64,000 nt of DNA from Eustoma russellianum (taxonomy: Eukaryota > Streptophyta > Magnoliopsida > Gentianales > Gentianaceae): NCBI GenBank assembly GCA_036186865.1, contig AP025074.1, forward strand, positions 12,944,758 to 13,008,757, written 5' to 3'. Position numbers and translations under genes: made by a program. Shown piece by piece: positions 29,766 through 41,076 of this stretch. Every line of letters starts with the position of its first letter. Positions within the stretch are counted from its first letter, which is position 1. The notes below the pieces were generated by a model that was not told the DNA's origin, searched no databases, and was given only the letters and a program-made list of their open reading frames with translations.

Positions 29766-31913
29766 ATGGCTATTGTTTCTCACAAAGGTGAGTTGGAAGG
29801 TATGTCTACACAACGCCCTCCTCTTTTTGATGGCAATAATTTTGTTAATTGGAAACTAAGAATGAGGCTATTTTTAATGGCTATAGACATCGATTTATGG
29901 TCTATAGTTGAAGATGGACCGTACACTCCAACGAAAGTTATACAAGTTAGTGGAGTAAGTCAAGAGGTTGAAAAATATAAAAGTGAATGGTCATCGGATG
30001 ATAAAAAGAAAATGTCCATGAATGCTAAAGCTATGCAATTACTTTTAAATGGACTTACAACTTCTGAAGCAGGATATGTGTCAAATTGCACAAGCGCACA
30101 CGACATGTGGAAATCACTTGTATTAAAGCATGAAGGTACTAGTGGTGTTAAAGAGTCAAAAATAAACATGCTTATGACTGAATTAGAGACTTTCAAAATG
30201 TTGCCAAACGAATCCATAACATCTATGGATTTGAGGATTACTAATATTTTCAATGCCCTTGAAGCTTTAGGGAAGTCATTTTCGAATAGTGAAAAGGTTC
30301 AAAAGGTGCTACGAAGCCTCCCTGCTGAATGGGATCCAAAGGTGACTGCAATCGAGGAGACAAAGTCAATCACTAAAATGGATGAATTGACCGGGTCTCT
30401 TAAAGTCTATGAGGTAAAACTAAACCAACGAAAGTCTGAATCGTCTAAGTCATCCGGTAAGTCAATAGCTTTCAAAACAATCGAAACACATGCTAGTAAC
30501 GATGATAGTAATAATGATACTGAATTAGACGATGACTTGATATTGATAGCTAGAAAACTTAGAAAGTTTTTCAAACGTCCAAATAGGAATAGACAACGTA
30601 ATTCTTCTTCTTCTACTACTTCTCAACCTAGGAAGAATAACACAAACAAATGGTATAATAAAGAATTAAAGTGTTATGAATGCGGTCAAAAAGGACATAT
30701 TTCGTACGATTGTCCCACGAAGAAAAATAATAATAATAACAATAATAATAAACAAGCCAAGGACAAGGAGGCTCAAACGACAAAGGCAAAAGAGTCTAAG
30801 GCAAGAAAAGAGAAACGAGCAATGAAGGTGAGCACATGGAGCGACTCATCCGACTCAGAATCTGAAACTGAGGAAGCTCAAGTCTACTTCGTATCCAACG
30901 AGGTATGTTATTCTTCTGATAGTGACATGACATTTGATGAAATGTATGAAGAATTCCTAAGAATGCATGCTCACTGTAAGAGGCTCTCTAAAGAAAAGAA
31001 GAAACTAGTTGAAGAAAATGACAAGTTGAAGACGTCCAACTTGGAATTTTCCGATCAACTAGAATCTCTTAAACAAGAGTCTACTAATACTCTTGATTCT
31101 TTAGAGAATAAAATTGAATCATATAGGAAAGATGAACATAAGATAAAAATGGAAAATAAAATGTTAAAATCTAAGTTAGAAAGTTGTGAAAATGAAATAG
31201 TGCAACTTAAGTCTTCTAAATTTACCTTAGGAAAAATGATAGAACAATTTAAATCTGGTGCAAATATGTTAGATACACTTATATCATCACAAAAGTATGG
31301 AAATGATAAAACTGGATTGGGATATAAAGAAGAAGATGACAAATTAGATAAAAAGACTAAGTTTGTATCATCAACTACGAAACAACCTTATAAAGTTATA
31401 AAAACAAGCTTGTCTGCTAAATCTTCTTCTACTCCTTCTTCTTCTTATTCAAAGATAAAGATGCAGCATGCACCCATAAAAACACACACGCATAACTATA
31501 CATCTAGGCCAAACTTTGCATCTAGACAACCTAGAAATTATGCCTACATGTATACAAATGCAACTAGACCAAATAAAATGCATACAACTTATTATGAACC
31601 TAAATATAGGCAACACTCTTATAAGTCTTATAGAAATGCCTACAAACACACTTATATAGCGCCATATAAGAAACAAAATCGCATGCCTTATGCACATTAT
31701 AAAACTTGGCCATCCTATAATGATTATCAACCATGGCACAACTTGTATAACAATGCATCTTCACTTATGTGGAATAATCATGTATATGCTAATTCTTCTT
31801 ATTTTCCAAATTATAACAATGCTAAAAATGTGCCTAGAAGGTATATTCAAGTTTGGGTACCTAAGGGATATCTAAACAAGAATAGTGCCCCTAACATTCA
31901 AGGACCCAAATAA
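29766..31913 (+). CDS. Sirevirus-like Gag
   Basis: The likely start is the ATG at 29766 (MAIVSHKGELEG), after which FDGNNFVNWKLRMRLFL begins the gag domain; the frame is open upstream to the primer site but lacks another ATG. About 715 codons. A single zinc knuckle (CYECGQKGHISYDC, about 30672-30713) is followed by an Asn- and Lys-rich stretch, an acidic segment with Ser/Asp/Glu repeats, a long predicted coiled coil (about 30960-31250) and a Tyr/Asn/His-rich tail. The long C-terminal extension after the knuckle is characteristic of Sirevirus Gag. It ends in TAA, and the pol frame continues in the same phase after a second stop (TAG, 31941-31943). Confidence 0.88.
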   Translation: MAIVSHKGELEGMSTQRPPLFDGNNFVNWKLRMRLFLMAIDIDLWSIVEDGPYTPTKVIQVSGVSQEVEKYKSEWSSDDKKKMSMNAKAMQLLLNGLTTSEAGYVSNCTSAHDMWKSLVLKHEGTSGVKESKINMLMTELETFKMLPNESITSMDLRITNIFNALEALGKSFSNSEKVQKVLRSLPAEWDPKVTAIEETKSITKMDELTGSLKVYEVKLNQRKSESSKSSGKSIAFKTIETHASNDDSNNDTELDDDLILIARKLRKFFKRPNRNRQRNSSSSTTSQPRKNNTNKWYNKELKCYECGQKGHISYDCPTKKNNNNNNNNKQAKDKEAQTTKAKESKARKEKRAMKVSTWSDSSDSESETEEAQVYFVSNEVCYSSDSDMTFDEMYEEFLRMHAHCKRLSKEKKKLVEENDKLKTSNLEFSDQLESLKQESTNTLDSLENKIESYRKDEHKIKMENKMLKSKLESCENEIVQLKSSKFTLGKMIEQFKSGANMLDTLISSQKYGNDKTGLGYKEEDDKLDKKTKFVSSTTKQPYKVIKTSLSAKSSSTPSSSYSKIKMQHAPIKTHTHNYTSRPNFASRQPRNYAYMYTNATRPNKMHTTYYEPKYRQHSYKSYRNAYKHTYIAPYKKQNRMPYAHYKTWPSYNDYQPWHNLYNNASSLMWNNHVYANSSYFPNYNNAKNVPRRYIQVWVPKGYLNKNSAPNIQGPK

Positions 31914-31943
31914 AGGGTACCTAAAACTTTGTCTCCATTGTAG

Positions 31944-33287
31944 GATAAACGCAAGGAATGCAAAAAGGAGGCAAAGTCAAAGAATCTAAAAACCAAATGG
32001 TTTTTAGATAGTGGATGTTCGAGGCATATGACGGAGAACCCCAAACTATTCATCAAATTGGAACATATCCAGAATGGAGGAAAAGTAACATTCGGTGACA
32101 ACAACAAAGGACAAGTTGTTGGAAAAGGAACAATTGGGGACCCTAACACATTTCAAATACGAAATGTGTTATTAGTAAGCAATCTATCTTATAATTTACT
32201 TATCATTTCTCAACTTATAGATTGTGGTTATAATGTCTCCTTTCTTCCCAATTCTTGTGATATAATAAATGAAAAAGGAGAAACGGTTTTAAAAGGAAAT
32301 AGAGATGGAAATATTTATACTCTTACCTTAGATAACATGTTAGATGCTAAGGTTAAGTGTCTAATATCACATGACTTAGATGTAAATTTATGGCATAGAA
32401 GATTAGGCCATATAGGAATTTCAACTATTAAGAAATTGTCTAAGAAGAATTTAATTAGAGGAATGCCTAAGTTAGACTTAGATAATTTTCAAATGTGTGA
32501 AACATGTATTAAGGGAAAACACATTAAAGAAACCTTAAAACCGAAACATGAAGTGAGTACTAGTCATGTACTAGAATTGCTTCACTTAGACTTATATGGT
32601 CCAAGTAGGATAAGAAGTCTAGGTGGACACTACTATGTGTGTGTCATAGTAGATGATTACTCACGCTACACATGGACATTGTTCTTAACACACAAAGACG
32701 ATGCTCCATTAGCAATCGAAACCCTTATTAAGCAACTTGAAAACATTTATAAAGAAAATGTTAAAAGAATTAGAAACGATAGAGGTGGAGAATTTAAAAA
32801 CAAAGACATAATCAAATTTTGCGAACTATATGGAATCAAACATGAATTCTCACCACCTAGAACACCACAACTCAATGGAGTTGTTGAACGTAAAAATAGA
32901 ACGATTCAAGAAGTTGCTAGGACAATGCTGTGTGAAAATAAATTACCTAAATATTTATGGGCTGAAGCTGTTAGTTGTGCATGCTATATTATAAATAGGC
33001 TCACTATTAGAAAGAAATTAAATAAAACGCCTTATGAATTGCTAAACAATAGACAACCTAAGATAGATTATCTTAAAGTATTTGGATGTAAATGTTTTGT
33101 GCTGAACACTAAGGATAATCTAGATAAATTCGAACAAAAGTCTATTGAATGCATATTTGTTGGGTATTCAACTAACTCAAGAGCATATAGGTGTTATAAT
33201 CCTGCATCTAGAAAAATAATTGAATCCATACATGTGAAATTCAATGAAAATGCATGCTTTGAAGTTAGTGATAAACATCAACATTAA
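31944..33287 (+). pseudogene. Sirevirus-like protease and integrase
   Basis: Same phase as gag. Protease active site: KWFLDSGCSRHMT at about 31998. Integrase HHCC region: LWHRRLGHIGISTIKK to CETCIKGKH. The catalytic core starts LLHLDLYGP with the first Asp, continues IVDDYSRYTW and RNDRGGEFKN, and has the glutamate segment GVVERKNRTIQEVARTML. A GKK-type C-terminal region ends ...VSDKHQH with a TAA at 33285-33287. The reading frame is open over ~440 codons, but the stops that follow and the lack of an ATG mean it is only a fragment of pol. Confidence 0.9.
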
Positions 33288-34798
33288 CAAGAAACAAATG
33301 TTGAAAAAATGTTTGATGATGATGTATTACTTGAGCCTGTACTTGATCATCTAGAACCAACTCCCCCTGAACAAGACATACATGAACCCTTAGATGAAAT
33401 AAATCAAGAGACTCTGCAATTGGAAGATACGACTAATGATCCAATTACATATGATAATGTTCACACTAATGAAACATTTGAACAAGATGAGGGTGAACCT
33501 AGTCAATCTAGGAATTGGTGGCACCCTAGAGAACTAATCATTGGGGATCCAAGTGTTGGGGTTAGAACACGTAGAAATATAAGTCAAATTGAAGGACATA
33601 GCTTAATCTCACAATTAGAACCTAAGAACGTAAAGGAAGCCTTAGGTGATATATCATGGATAGATGCTATGCATGAGGAATTAAATCAATTCACAAGGAA
33701 CAACGTGTGAGACTTAGTACCTAAACCTAAAGACAAGTCTATCATAGGAACTAAATGGGTCTTTAGGAATAAAATGGATGAACAAGGAAATATTACAAGG
33801 AATAAGGCTAGACTAGTCGCACAAGGTTATAATCAACAAGAAGGAATAGATTATGAAGAAACCTTTGCACCCGTTGCATGACTAGAAGCAATTAGATTGT
33901 TACTTGCGATTGCAAGTCTAAGCAAAATTAAGCTCTTCCAAATGGATGTCAAGAGTGCGTTCTTGAATGGATACATCCAAGAAAAGGTGTTTGTCAAACA
34001 ACCCCCTGGATTTGAAGATCCAAAGAATCCTAACCATGTTTATAAGCTTAAGAAAGCTCTATATGGTTTAAAACAAGCTCCAAGAGCTTAGTATGATAGA
34101 TTTGCAAACTTTCTTATTGCAAATAATTATCAAGGGGGACCATCGACAACACATTATTCCTAAGAAGAAAAGGTAATGATTTGTTAATAGTTCAAATATA
34201 CGTAGATGATATAATCTTTGGTTCAACCAACCCTACTTTAGTAAAAGACTTCGAAGAATGTATAAAGTCAGAGTTTGAAATGTCAATGGTAGGAGAGTTG
34301 AATTATTTCTTAGGACTTCAAATCAAACAAACCCCTCAAGGAATTCACATTAGCCAACTTAAGTATGTCAATGATATGATTAAGAAGTTTGGCTTTGAAG
34401 AGTTGAAACCTACAACTACCCCTATGAGTGTTAGTACCAAACTTGATAAGGATGAAAATGGTAAACCTTTTGATGACACACTTTATAGGTCTATGATTGG
34501 CTCATTGTTATACTTAGCTGCATCAAGACCTGATATTATGTTTAGTGTGTGTATGTGTGCTAGGTTTCAATCTTGTCCTAAGGTATCACATTACAATGCA
34601 GTGAAAAAGATCTTTAGATATCTTAAGCATACACCTCACTTAGGACTGTGGTATGATAGAAACGCTAAGTTGGAATTACACGCATATAGTGATGCTGATT
34701 ATGGTGGCTGCAGGTTAGATAGAAAATCCACTAGCGGTACATGTCAATTCATAGGAACCAATTTGATCTCTTGGTTTTCTAAAAGCAAGCTAGTGTAG
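33288..34798 (+). pseudogene. Sirevirus-like reverse transcriptase and start of RNase H
   Basis: Motifs in order: WIDAMHEELNQF, KWVFRNKMDEQGN, ARLVAQGYNQQEGIDYEETF, FQMDVKSAFLNGYI, ALYGLKQAPRA, then after a frameshift near 34130 the catalytic IYVDDIIFGST (about 34199). The connection domain and SDADYGGCRLDRKSTSG follow. Stops at 33708 (family Trp), 33879 (family Arg) and 34089 (family Trp) fit single G-to-A or C-to-T changes. A one-base loss near 34785 shifts the frame before RNase H. Confidence 0.9.
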
Positions 34799-35103
34799 CT
34801 CTTTCTACCACTGAAGCCGAGTATATCGCTTTGAGTTTATGTACTACCCAAATACTTTGTCTTAAACAGCAACTTAGTGATTTTGGCATTAAAATGAATA
34901 AGATTCCAATTTTCTGCGATAGCACAAGCGCAATCAATCTTTCCCGGAATCCGGTGCTTCATTCTAATGCCAAACACATTGAGGTGCGATACCACTTTCT
35001 TCGCGATCATGTTCAAAATGAGGACATAGTGATAAACCATATAAGAACTGATCACCAAATCGCTGATATCTTCACCAAACCCCTTAATCAAAGCCACTTT
35101 TGA
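34799..35103 (+). pseudogene. Sirevirus-like RNase H C-terminal part
   Basis: After the frameshift the frame reads ALSTTEAEYIAL-type sequence, then QILCLKQQLSDFGIKMNK, FCDSTSAINLSRNPV, HIEVRYHFLRDHV and HQIADIFTKPLNQSHF before TGA at 35101. This completes copia pol. No envelope-like frame follows, unlike some Sireviruses. Confidence 0.87.
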
Positions 35104-35467
35104 AAACTTATGAGCCAAATTAGGAATGATGACTTACGATACCATTGTATAGTTCTATCTTTTGCATGATTTGCAAAATAAAGGGGGGAGATAGAATAAG
35201 AACATGATTTTAGTTGGTAAGTCATGATGAATCATATGCTAAGTTTTTATTGGTATAAATTTTGGAGTATAGGTTAAGGGGGAGAGTATGAGTTGAGGAA
35301 GAGCGGCATACTATTTAAAAGTTGAAAATATAGTTGAAAACATTTGGTTAAACTTTTGGTTAACATTTGGTTAAACTTTTGGTTAAACATTTGGTTAAAC
35401 TTTGGTTATAAGCTGTGACATTAAAATCATGTTAGGTTATTTTGAAAATCATCCAAAAGGGGGAGAA
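35104..35467 (+). promoter_or_regulatory. Polypurine-tract array and TTTGGTTAAAC repeats before LTR 2
   Basis: Three purine blocks (aaaggggggaga near 35179, aagggggagag near 35277, and aaaagggggagaa ending at 35467) precede LTR 2. The last is the functional type, adjacent to TGTTG. Between them (35340-35410) are five or six copies of a motif like TTTGGTTAAAC. Multiple purine tracts in this region are a published feature of Sireviruses. Confidence 0.75.
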
Positions 35468-37866
35468 TGTTGAGAAATATGTTTGGATAATTTTCAAAGT
35501 CATGATTTTAAGTGATGAATACTTAAAAATGTCACACATGGTGTTATATGTGATTAAAAGTTGAATAAGTTGAACAAGTTGACATCGATCTCTCAGGTTG
35601 TTGCACATCGATCGATCTATGTACATAGATCTCTCACATCGATCGATCTATGTAAGGCAGAAAAGTTTAAGACCTTTCTATGATACATCGATCTCTAAAC
35701 CTGAGACACATCGATCGATCAATGTACATCGAACTCTCACTTCGATCGATCGATGTAGGTCAGAGACAAAACCTGAACCTTTATGTGAGACATCGATTAT
35801 GAAGCTGAGGCACTTTGATCGATCGATGTCTAGAGTTTTTAGAAATAATTTTCTAAAATGTGATAAAATGGTTGTTTTCATTTGTACATGATTTATACAT
35901 GCTCATTATGTGCTTATTATGTGTTTTTGGTGATTATTATTGTCTTGTGACTAACGTGCCTTGGAAGTTTCTACAACTTACCAAAAAGGGCAAAATTGAT
36001 ATTTTAAGTTTTGTAGGAACATCATATGGTGAAAAATATTTCAAGTGCATATTATTATCTTGGTTATCATGACAAAGGTGGTATTGTGACTATTTCTGAC
36101 CATCGGGGGCATTTCTGGAGTTTTCTCACACAAGGGGTATTTTGGTCATTTTACCCCCAAGGGTATTTTTGGTATTTTCACTCAAGGAATCTCTTGAGCA
36201 TATTATTATCTTCATTCTGGAGCTGTGTTATTATTATTTTGAAGATTATATGGTGATCTTATATCTTATTCTCTCAACCGATGATATTATTGACTATAGC
36301 TGGATATGTGACGATTTGAGATGTCACATTCTATTTTTTCTTGAAGACCCTCTTATATATGTTATAAGAGGATATTAATAATCATCTTTTAGAGATTACA
36401 ATGTGTCCTTGGTGCAAGATTCATCACAATATATAAAGGAGAAGAAAGTATGAATTTTGGTGTTATATGTTGACATAATCTTGTCAACACTTATTCATTA
36501 TTTTTTATTCACAAAATTTGAGTTGGTATACATACATACAACATCAAAACGTCCATAAACAGGTGGAGAAGGTGGTGTACTCATTTTATGACTTTTGGAC
36601 AAGTGGAAAATTCAAAAACAAGCTAGTTGGCAAAAGTTGCCAACTTGAAATTTCAAATTTGAATGTAATGGAGACAAGGTTGTTGGAGATGATTATGGAG
36701 GTGCTTTAATTCAAAATTCTCAGCCATCACATGGTCTAAAAGTTGGAGAGAATACGCCATCTATTCACTCTATAAATAGGAGGCAATGTGAAGAAGAGAA
36801 GACACACACTTGAAAGCAAAAATTGAAGATTGTTGTCTTGCTATTCTCTTCTCATATTTTCGTTCATACTTTGTGTAGCTAAGGTGTTCCAATTTTTTTG
36901 TTGTCCAGCTACACTATACACACCTTCTTGGGTTGGATTTGTATGATTGATTAGCCAAATTTATAAGGCTACATCAATAGGTGGTAGATGTGTTGTAACC
37001 AAGAGTTGCATAGAGGTGATTATCCAAGTCTTGAATATGGTTGGTGTATAACCCAAGGATCAAGCTTGGCTCTTGTTGTAAGGTGTTCATTTGATAGTGA
37101 AATCCAAGGAAAGGTGTTCCTTGAGACTGGAGTAGGTCACATTGACCGAACCAGGATAAATTCTCGGTTTTCTTCTCTTGTTTCTTTATTTCTGTTCTCT
37201 GTCCATTTTGACTGCAGTTTTCACACAACTTCTCACAATTTGAAAAAATAGCTAAACATTTTCAAAATTCGTGATTTTTGGTGGAGTTATACTTCAGACT
37301 GTTAGCTTTCATTTGCAACAAGAATCACTTAATTTGAGCAAGATAAAGTTAGTCTTTCAGTCTTTGAAAAATAACTGCTCCAATCTAGCTGCAATCTGAC
37401 CAGTTTTGCGAAAACTTAAATTCCGTATTTTTCAAGAATTGTTTAAGGTCAGGGGCCTTTTTGAAACTTCATCTACACATCCTAAGGAGTGTTTTGATAT
37501 AAAGATCAACCTTTTTTTCTTGAGTATTCAAAGAGAAACACGTTTTGCAAAATCAGCAACATTCTGTCCAATTCTGTCTAGATTGACCATCTGAATCTTT
37601 TTATTTGTTTGAAGGGCCAAACGATCTTATTTTTGTATGATTTTTGGACAGAGTCTTGTTAACGCATTGAAGTTAAATTCTGAAAAGTTTCATAATTTGT
37701 GGAGTTGTGTACAATTATTTGTGAATTAATGAAAAACGGGTTCTGAATCTGAGGTGGTTTCAGATTTTGTTTCAAAGGGATTTTAACAAAGGGTTGTAGT
37801 GTAATTTCCGCTAACCACTATTCATCCCCCCTCTAGTGGTGTTTATTGCAGGTGCACGGTCCAACA
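35468..37866 (+). repeat. Sirevirus-like LTR 2 (shared)
   Basis: 2399 bases, nearly identical to LTR 1. It starts TGTTGAGAAATATG after the purine tract and ends GGTCCAACA before a second primer site. It therefore serves as 3' LTR of the first unit and 5' LTR of the second. Confidence 0.93.
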
Positions 37867-37990
37867 TTTGGTATCAGAGCCAGACCAACACCACTCAAAA
37901 GAAGCAAGATTCAACACCATACGAACAATACAAGGCCAAGAAACAACGATTCATTATATACTTGCTTGTCTCAAATCCAAGGTACATACT

Positions 37991-39466
37991 ATGGCTATTG
38001 TTTCTCACAAAGGTGAGTTGGAAGGTATGTCTACACAAACGCCCTCCTCTTTTGATGCAATAATTTTGTTAATTGGAAACTAAGAATGAGGCTATTCTTA
38101 ATGGCTATAGACATCGATTTATGGTCTATAGTTGAAGATGGACCGTACACTCCAACGAAAAGTTATACAAGTTAGTGGAGTAAGTCAAGAGGTTGAAAAA
38201 TATAAAAGTGAATGGTCATCGGATGATAAAAAGAAAATGTCCATGAATGCTAAAGCTATGCAATTACTTTTAAATGGACTTACAACTTCTGAAGCAGGAT
38301 ATGTGTCAAATTGCACAAGCGCACACGACATGTGAAAATCACTTGTATTAAAGCATGAAGGTACTAGTGGTGTTAAAGAGTCAAAAATAAACATGCTTAT
38401 GACTGAATTAGAGACTTTCAAAATGTTGCCAAACGAATCCATAACATCTATGGATTTGAGGATTACTAATATTTTCATGCCCTTGAAGCTTTAGGGAAGT
38501 CATTTTCGAATAGTGAAAAGGTTCAAAAGGTGCTACGAAGCCTCCCTGCTGAATGGGATCCAAAGGTGACTGCAATCGAGGAGACAAAGTCAATCACTAA
38601 AATGGATGAATTGACCGGGTCTCTTAAAGTCTATGAGGTAAAACTAAACCAACGAAAGTCTGAATCGTCTAAGTCATCCGGTAAGTCAAATAGCTTTCAA
38701 AACAATCGAAACACATGCTAGTAACGATGATAGTAATAATGATACTGAATTAGACGATGACTTGATATTGATAGCTAGAAAACTTAGAAAGTTTTCAAAC
38801 GTCCAAATAGGAATAGACAACGTAATTCTTCTTCTTCTACTACTTCTCAACCTAGAAGAATAACACAAACAAATGGTATAATAAAGAATTAAAGTGTTAT
38901 GAATGCGGTCAAAAAGGACATATTTCGTACGATTGTCCCACGAAGAAAAATAATAATAATAACAACAATAATAAACAAGCCAAGGACAAGGAGGCTCAAA
39001 CGACAAAGGCAAAAGAGTCTAAGTCAAGAAAGAGAAACGAGCAATGAAGGTGAGCACATGGAGCGACTCATCCGACTCAGAATCTGAAACTGAGGAAGCT
39101 CAAGTCTACTTCGTATCCAACGAGGTATGTTATTCTTCTGATAGTGACATGACATTTGATGAAATGTATGAAGAATTCCTAAGAATGCATGCTCACTGTA
39201 AGAGGCTCTCTAAAGAAAAGAAGAAGAAACTAGTTGAAGAAAATGACAAGTTGAAGACGTCCACTTGGAATTTTCCGATCAACTAGAATCTCTTAAACAA
39301 GAGTCTACTAATACTCTTGATTCTTTAGAGAATAAAATTGAATCATATAGGAAAGATGAACATAAGATAAAAATGGAAAATAAAATGTTAAAATCTAAGT
39401 TAGAAAGTTGTGAAAATGAAAATAGTGCAACTTAAGTCTTCTAAATTAACCTTAGGAAAAATGATA
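37991..39466 (+). pseudogene. Second, truncated gag copy
   Basis: Nearly identical to 29766-31240 but with many one-base gains and losses (for example in the FDGNNF region near 38050, near 38160, a stop at 38334, near 38478, 38690, 38795 and 38855). These break the frame into pieces. The zinc knuckle is still readable near 38899. It stops within the coiled-coil region at the junction with a partial LTR. Confidence 0.88.
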
Positions 39467-39481
39467 GAAAATAAAATTGAA

Positions 39482-41033
39482 TCACATTCTATTTTTTCTT
39501 GAAGACCCTCTTATATATGTTATAATGAGGATATTAATAATCATCTTTTAGAGATTACAAGGTGTCCTTGGTGCAAGATTCATCACAATATATAAAGGAG
39601 AAGAAAAGTATGAATTTTGGTGTTATATGTTGACATAATCTTGTCAACACTTATTCATTATTTTTTATTCACAAAATTTGAGTTGGTATACATACATACA
39701 ACATCAAAAACGTCCATAAACAGGTGGAGAAGGTGGTGTACTCATTTTATGACTTTTGGACAAGTGGAAAATTCAAAAACAAGCTAGTTGGCAAAAGTTG
39801 CCAACTTGAAATTTCAAATTTGAATGTAATGGAGACAAGGTTGTTGGAGATGATTATGGAGGTGCTTTAATTCAAAATTCTCAGCCATCACATGGTCTAA
39901 AGTTGGAGAGAATACGCCATCTATTCACTCTATAAATAGGAGGCAATGTGAAGAAGAGAAGACACACACTTGAAGCAAAAATTGAAGATTGTTGTCTTGC
40001 TATTCTCTTCTCATATTTTCGTTCATACTTTGTGTAGCTAAGGTGTTTCCAATTTTTTGTTGTCCAGCTACACTATACACACCTTCTTGGGTTGGATTTG
40101 TATGATTGATTAGCCAAATTTATAAGGCTACATCAATAGGTGGTAGATGTGTTGTAACCAAGAGTTGGCATAAAGGTGATTATCCAAGTCTTGAATAGGG
40201 TTGGTGTATAACCCAAGGATCAAGCTTGGCTCTTGTTGTAAGGTGTTCATTTGATAGTGAAATCCAAGGAAAGGTGTTCCTTGGGACTGGAGTAGGTCAC
40301 ATTGACCGAACCAGGATAAATTCTCGGTGTTCTTCTCTTGTTTCTTATTTCTGTTTTCTTCTGCCCATTTTTGACTGCAGTTTTCACAACAATTTCTCAC
40401 AATTTGAAAAATAGCTTAACATTTTCAAAATTCGTGATTTTTGGTGGAGTTATACTTCAGACTGTTAGCTTTCATTTGCAACAAGAATCACTTAATTTGA
40501 GCAAGAGAAAGTTAGTCTTTCAGTCTTTGAAAGATACAACTGCTCCAATCTAGCTGCAATCTGACCAGTTTTTAGAAAACTTAAATTATGTATTTTTCAA
40601 GATTTTTTAAGGTCAGGGCCTTTTTGAAACTTTATCTACAGATCCTAAGGAGTGTTTTTGATATAAAGATCAACCTTTTTGGTTGAGTATTCAAAGAGAA
40701 ACACGTTTTGCAAAATCAGCAACATTCTGTCCAATTCTGTCTAGATTGACCATCTGAATCTTTTTATTTGTTTGAAGGGCCAAACGAATCTTATTTTTGT
40801 ATGATTTTTGGAAAGAGTCTTGTTAACTCATTGAAGTTAAATTCTGAAAAAGTTTCATATTTTTGGAGTTGTGTACAATTATTTGTGAATTTTTGAAAAA
40901 ACAGGTTTTGAAATCTGTGGTGGTTTCAGATTCTGTTTTCAAAGGGGATTTTAACAAAGGGTTGTAGTGTAATTTCCGCTAACCACTATTCACCCCCCTC
41001 TAGTGGTGTTTATTGCAGGTGCAACGGTCAACA
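39482..41033 (+). repeat. Sirevirus-like LTR 3, 5'-truncated
   Basis: Corresponds to about 28097-29641 of LTR 1, so the ATCGATCGAT array and the first ~855 bases are lost, while the TATA box is kept (39931-39938). It ends GGTCAACA directly before the target duplication agtag. Confidence 0.92.
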
Positions 41034-41076
41034 AGTAGATTCAAGTACCTCAGATCGTTTATACAAGCAGGATGGG
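41034..41076 (+). pseudogene. RTE LINE remnant between two copia LTRs
   Basis: Begins with the agtag duplication and encodes SRFKYLRSFIQ with a short continuation, the segment that follows QVVPHVS in RTE proteins. It resumes the LINE of 26525-27239. It ends where the inverted LTR starts. Confidence 0.8.

Larger units (their letters stand above)
27240..41033 (+). mobile_element. Sirevirus-like Ty1/copia complex (LTR-internal-LTR-partial-LTR)
   Basis: Three LTRs in the same orientation (27240-29641, 35468-37866, partial 39482-41033) enclose one full internal region and one partial gag copy. The outer ends share the 5-base duplication agtag (27235-27239 and 41034-41038), and the RTE LINE reading frame continues across it, so the whole block descends from one insertion. 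LTRs start TGTTG or TGTGG and end CAACA. The domain order is gag, protease, integrase, reverse transcriptase, RNase H (copia order). The long gag, ~2.4-kb LTRs and repeated polypurine tracts fit the Sirevirus (SIRE/Maximus) lineage. Not capable of moving alone: pol is broken. Confidence 0.93.
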
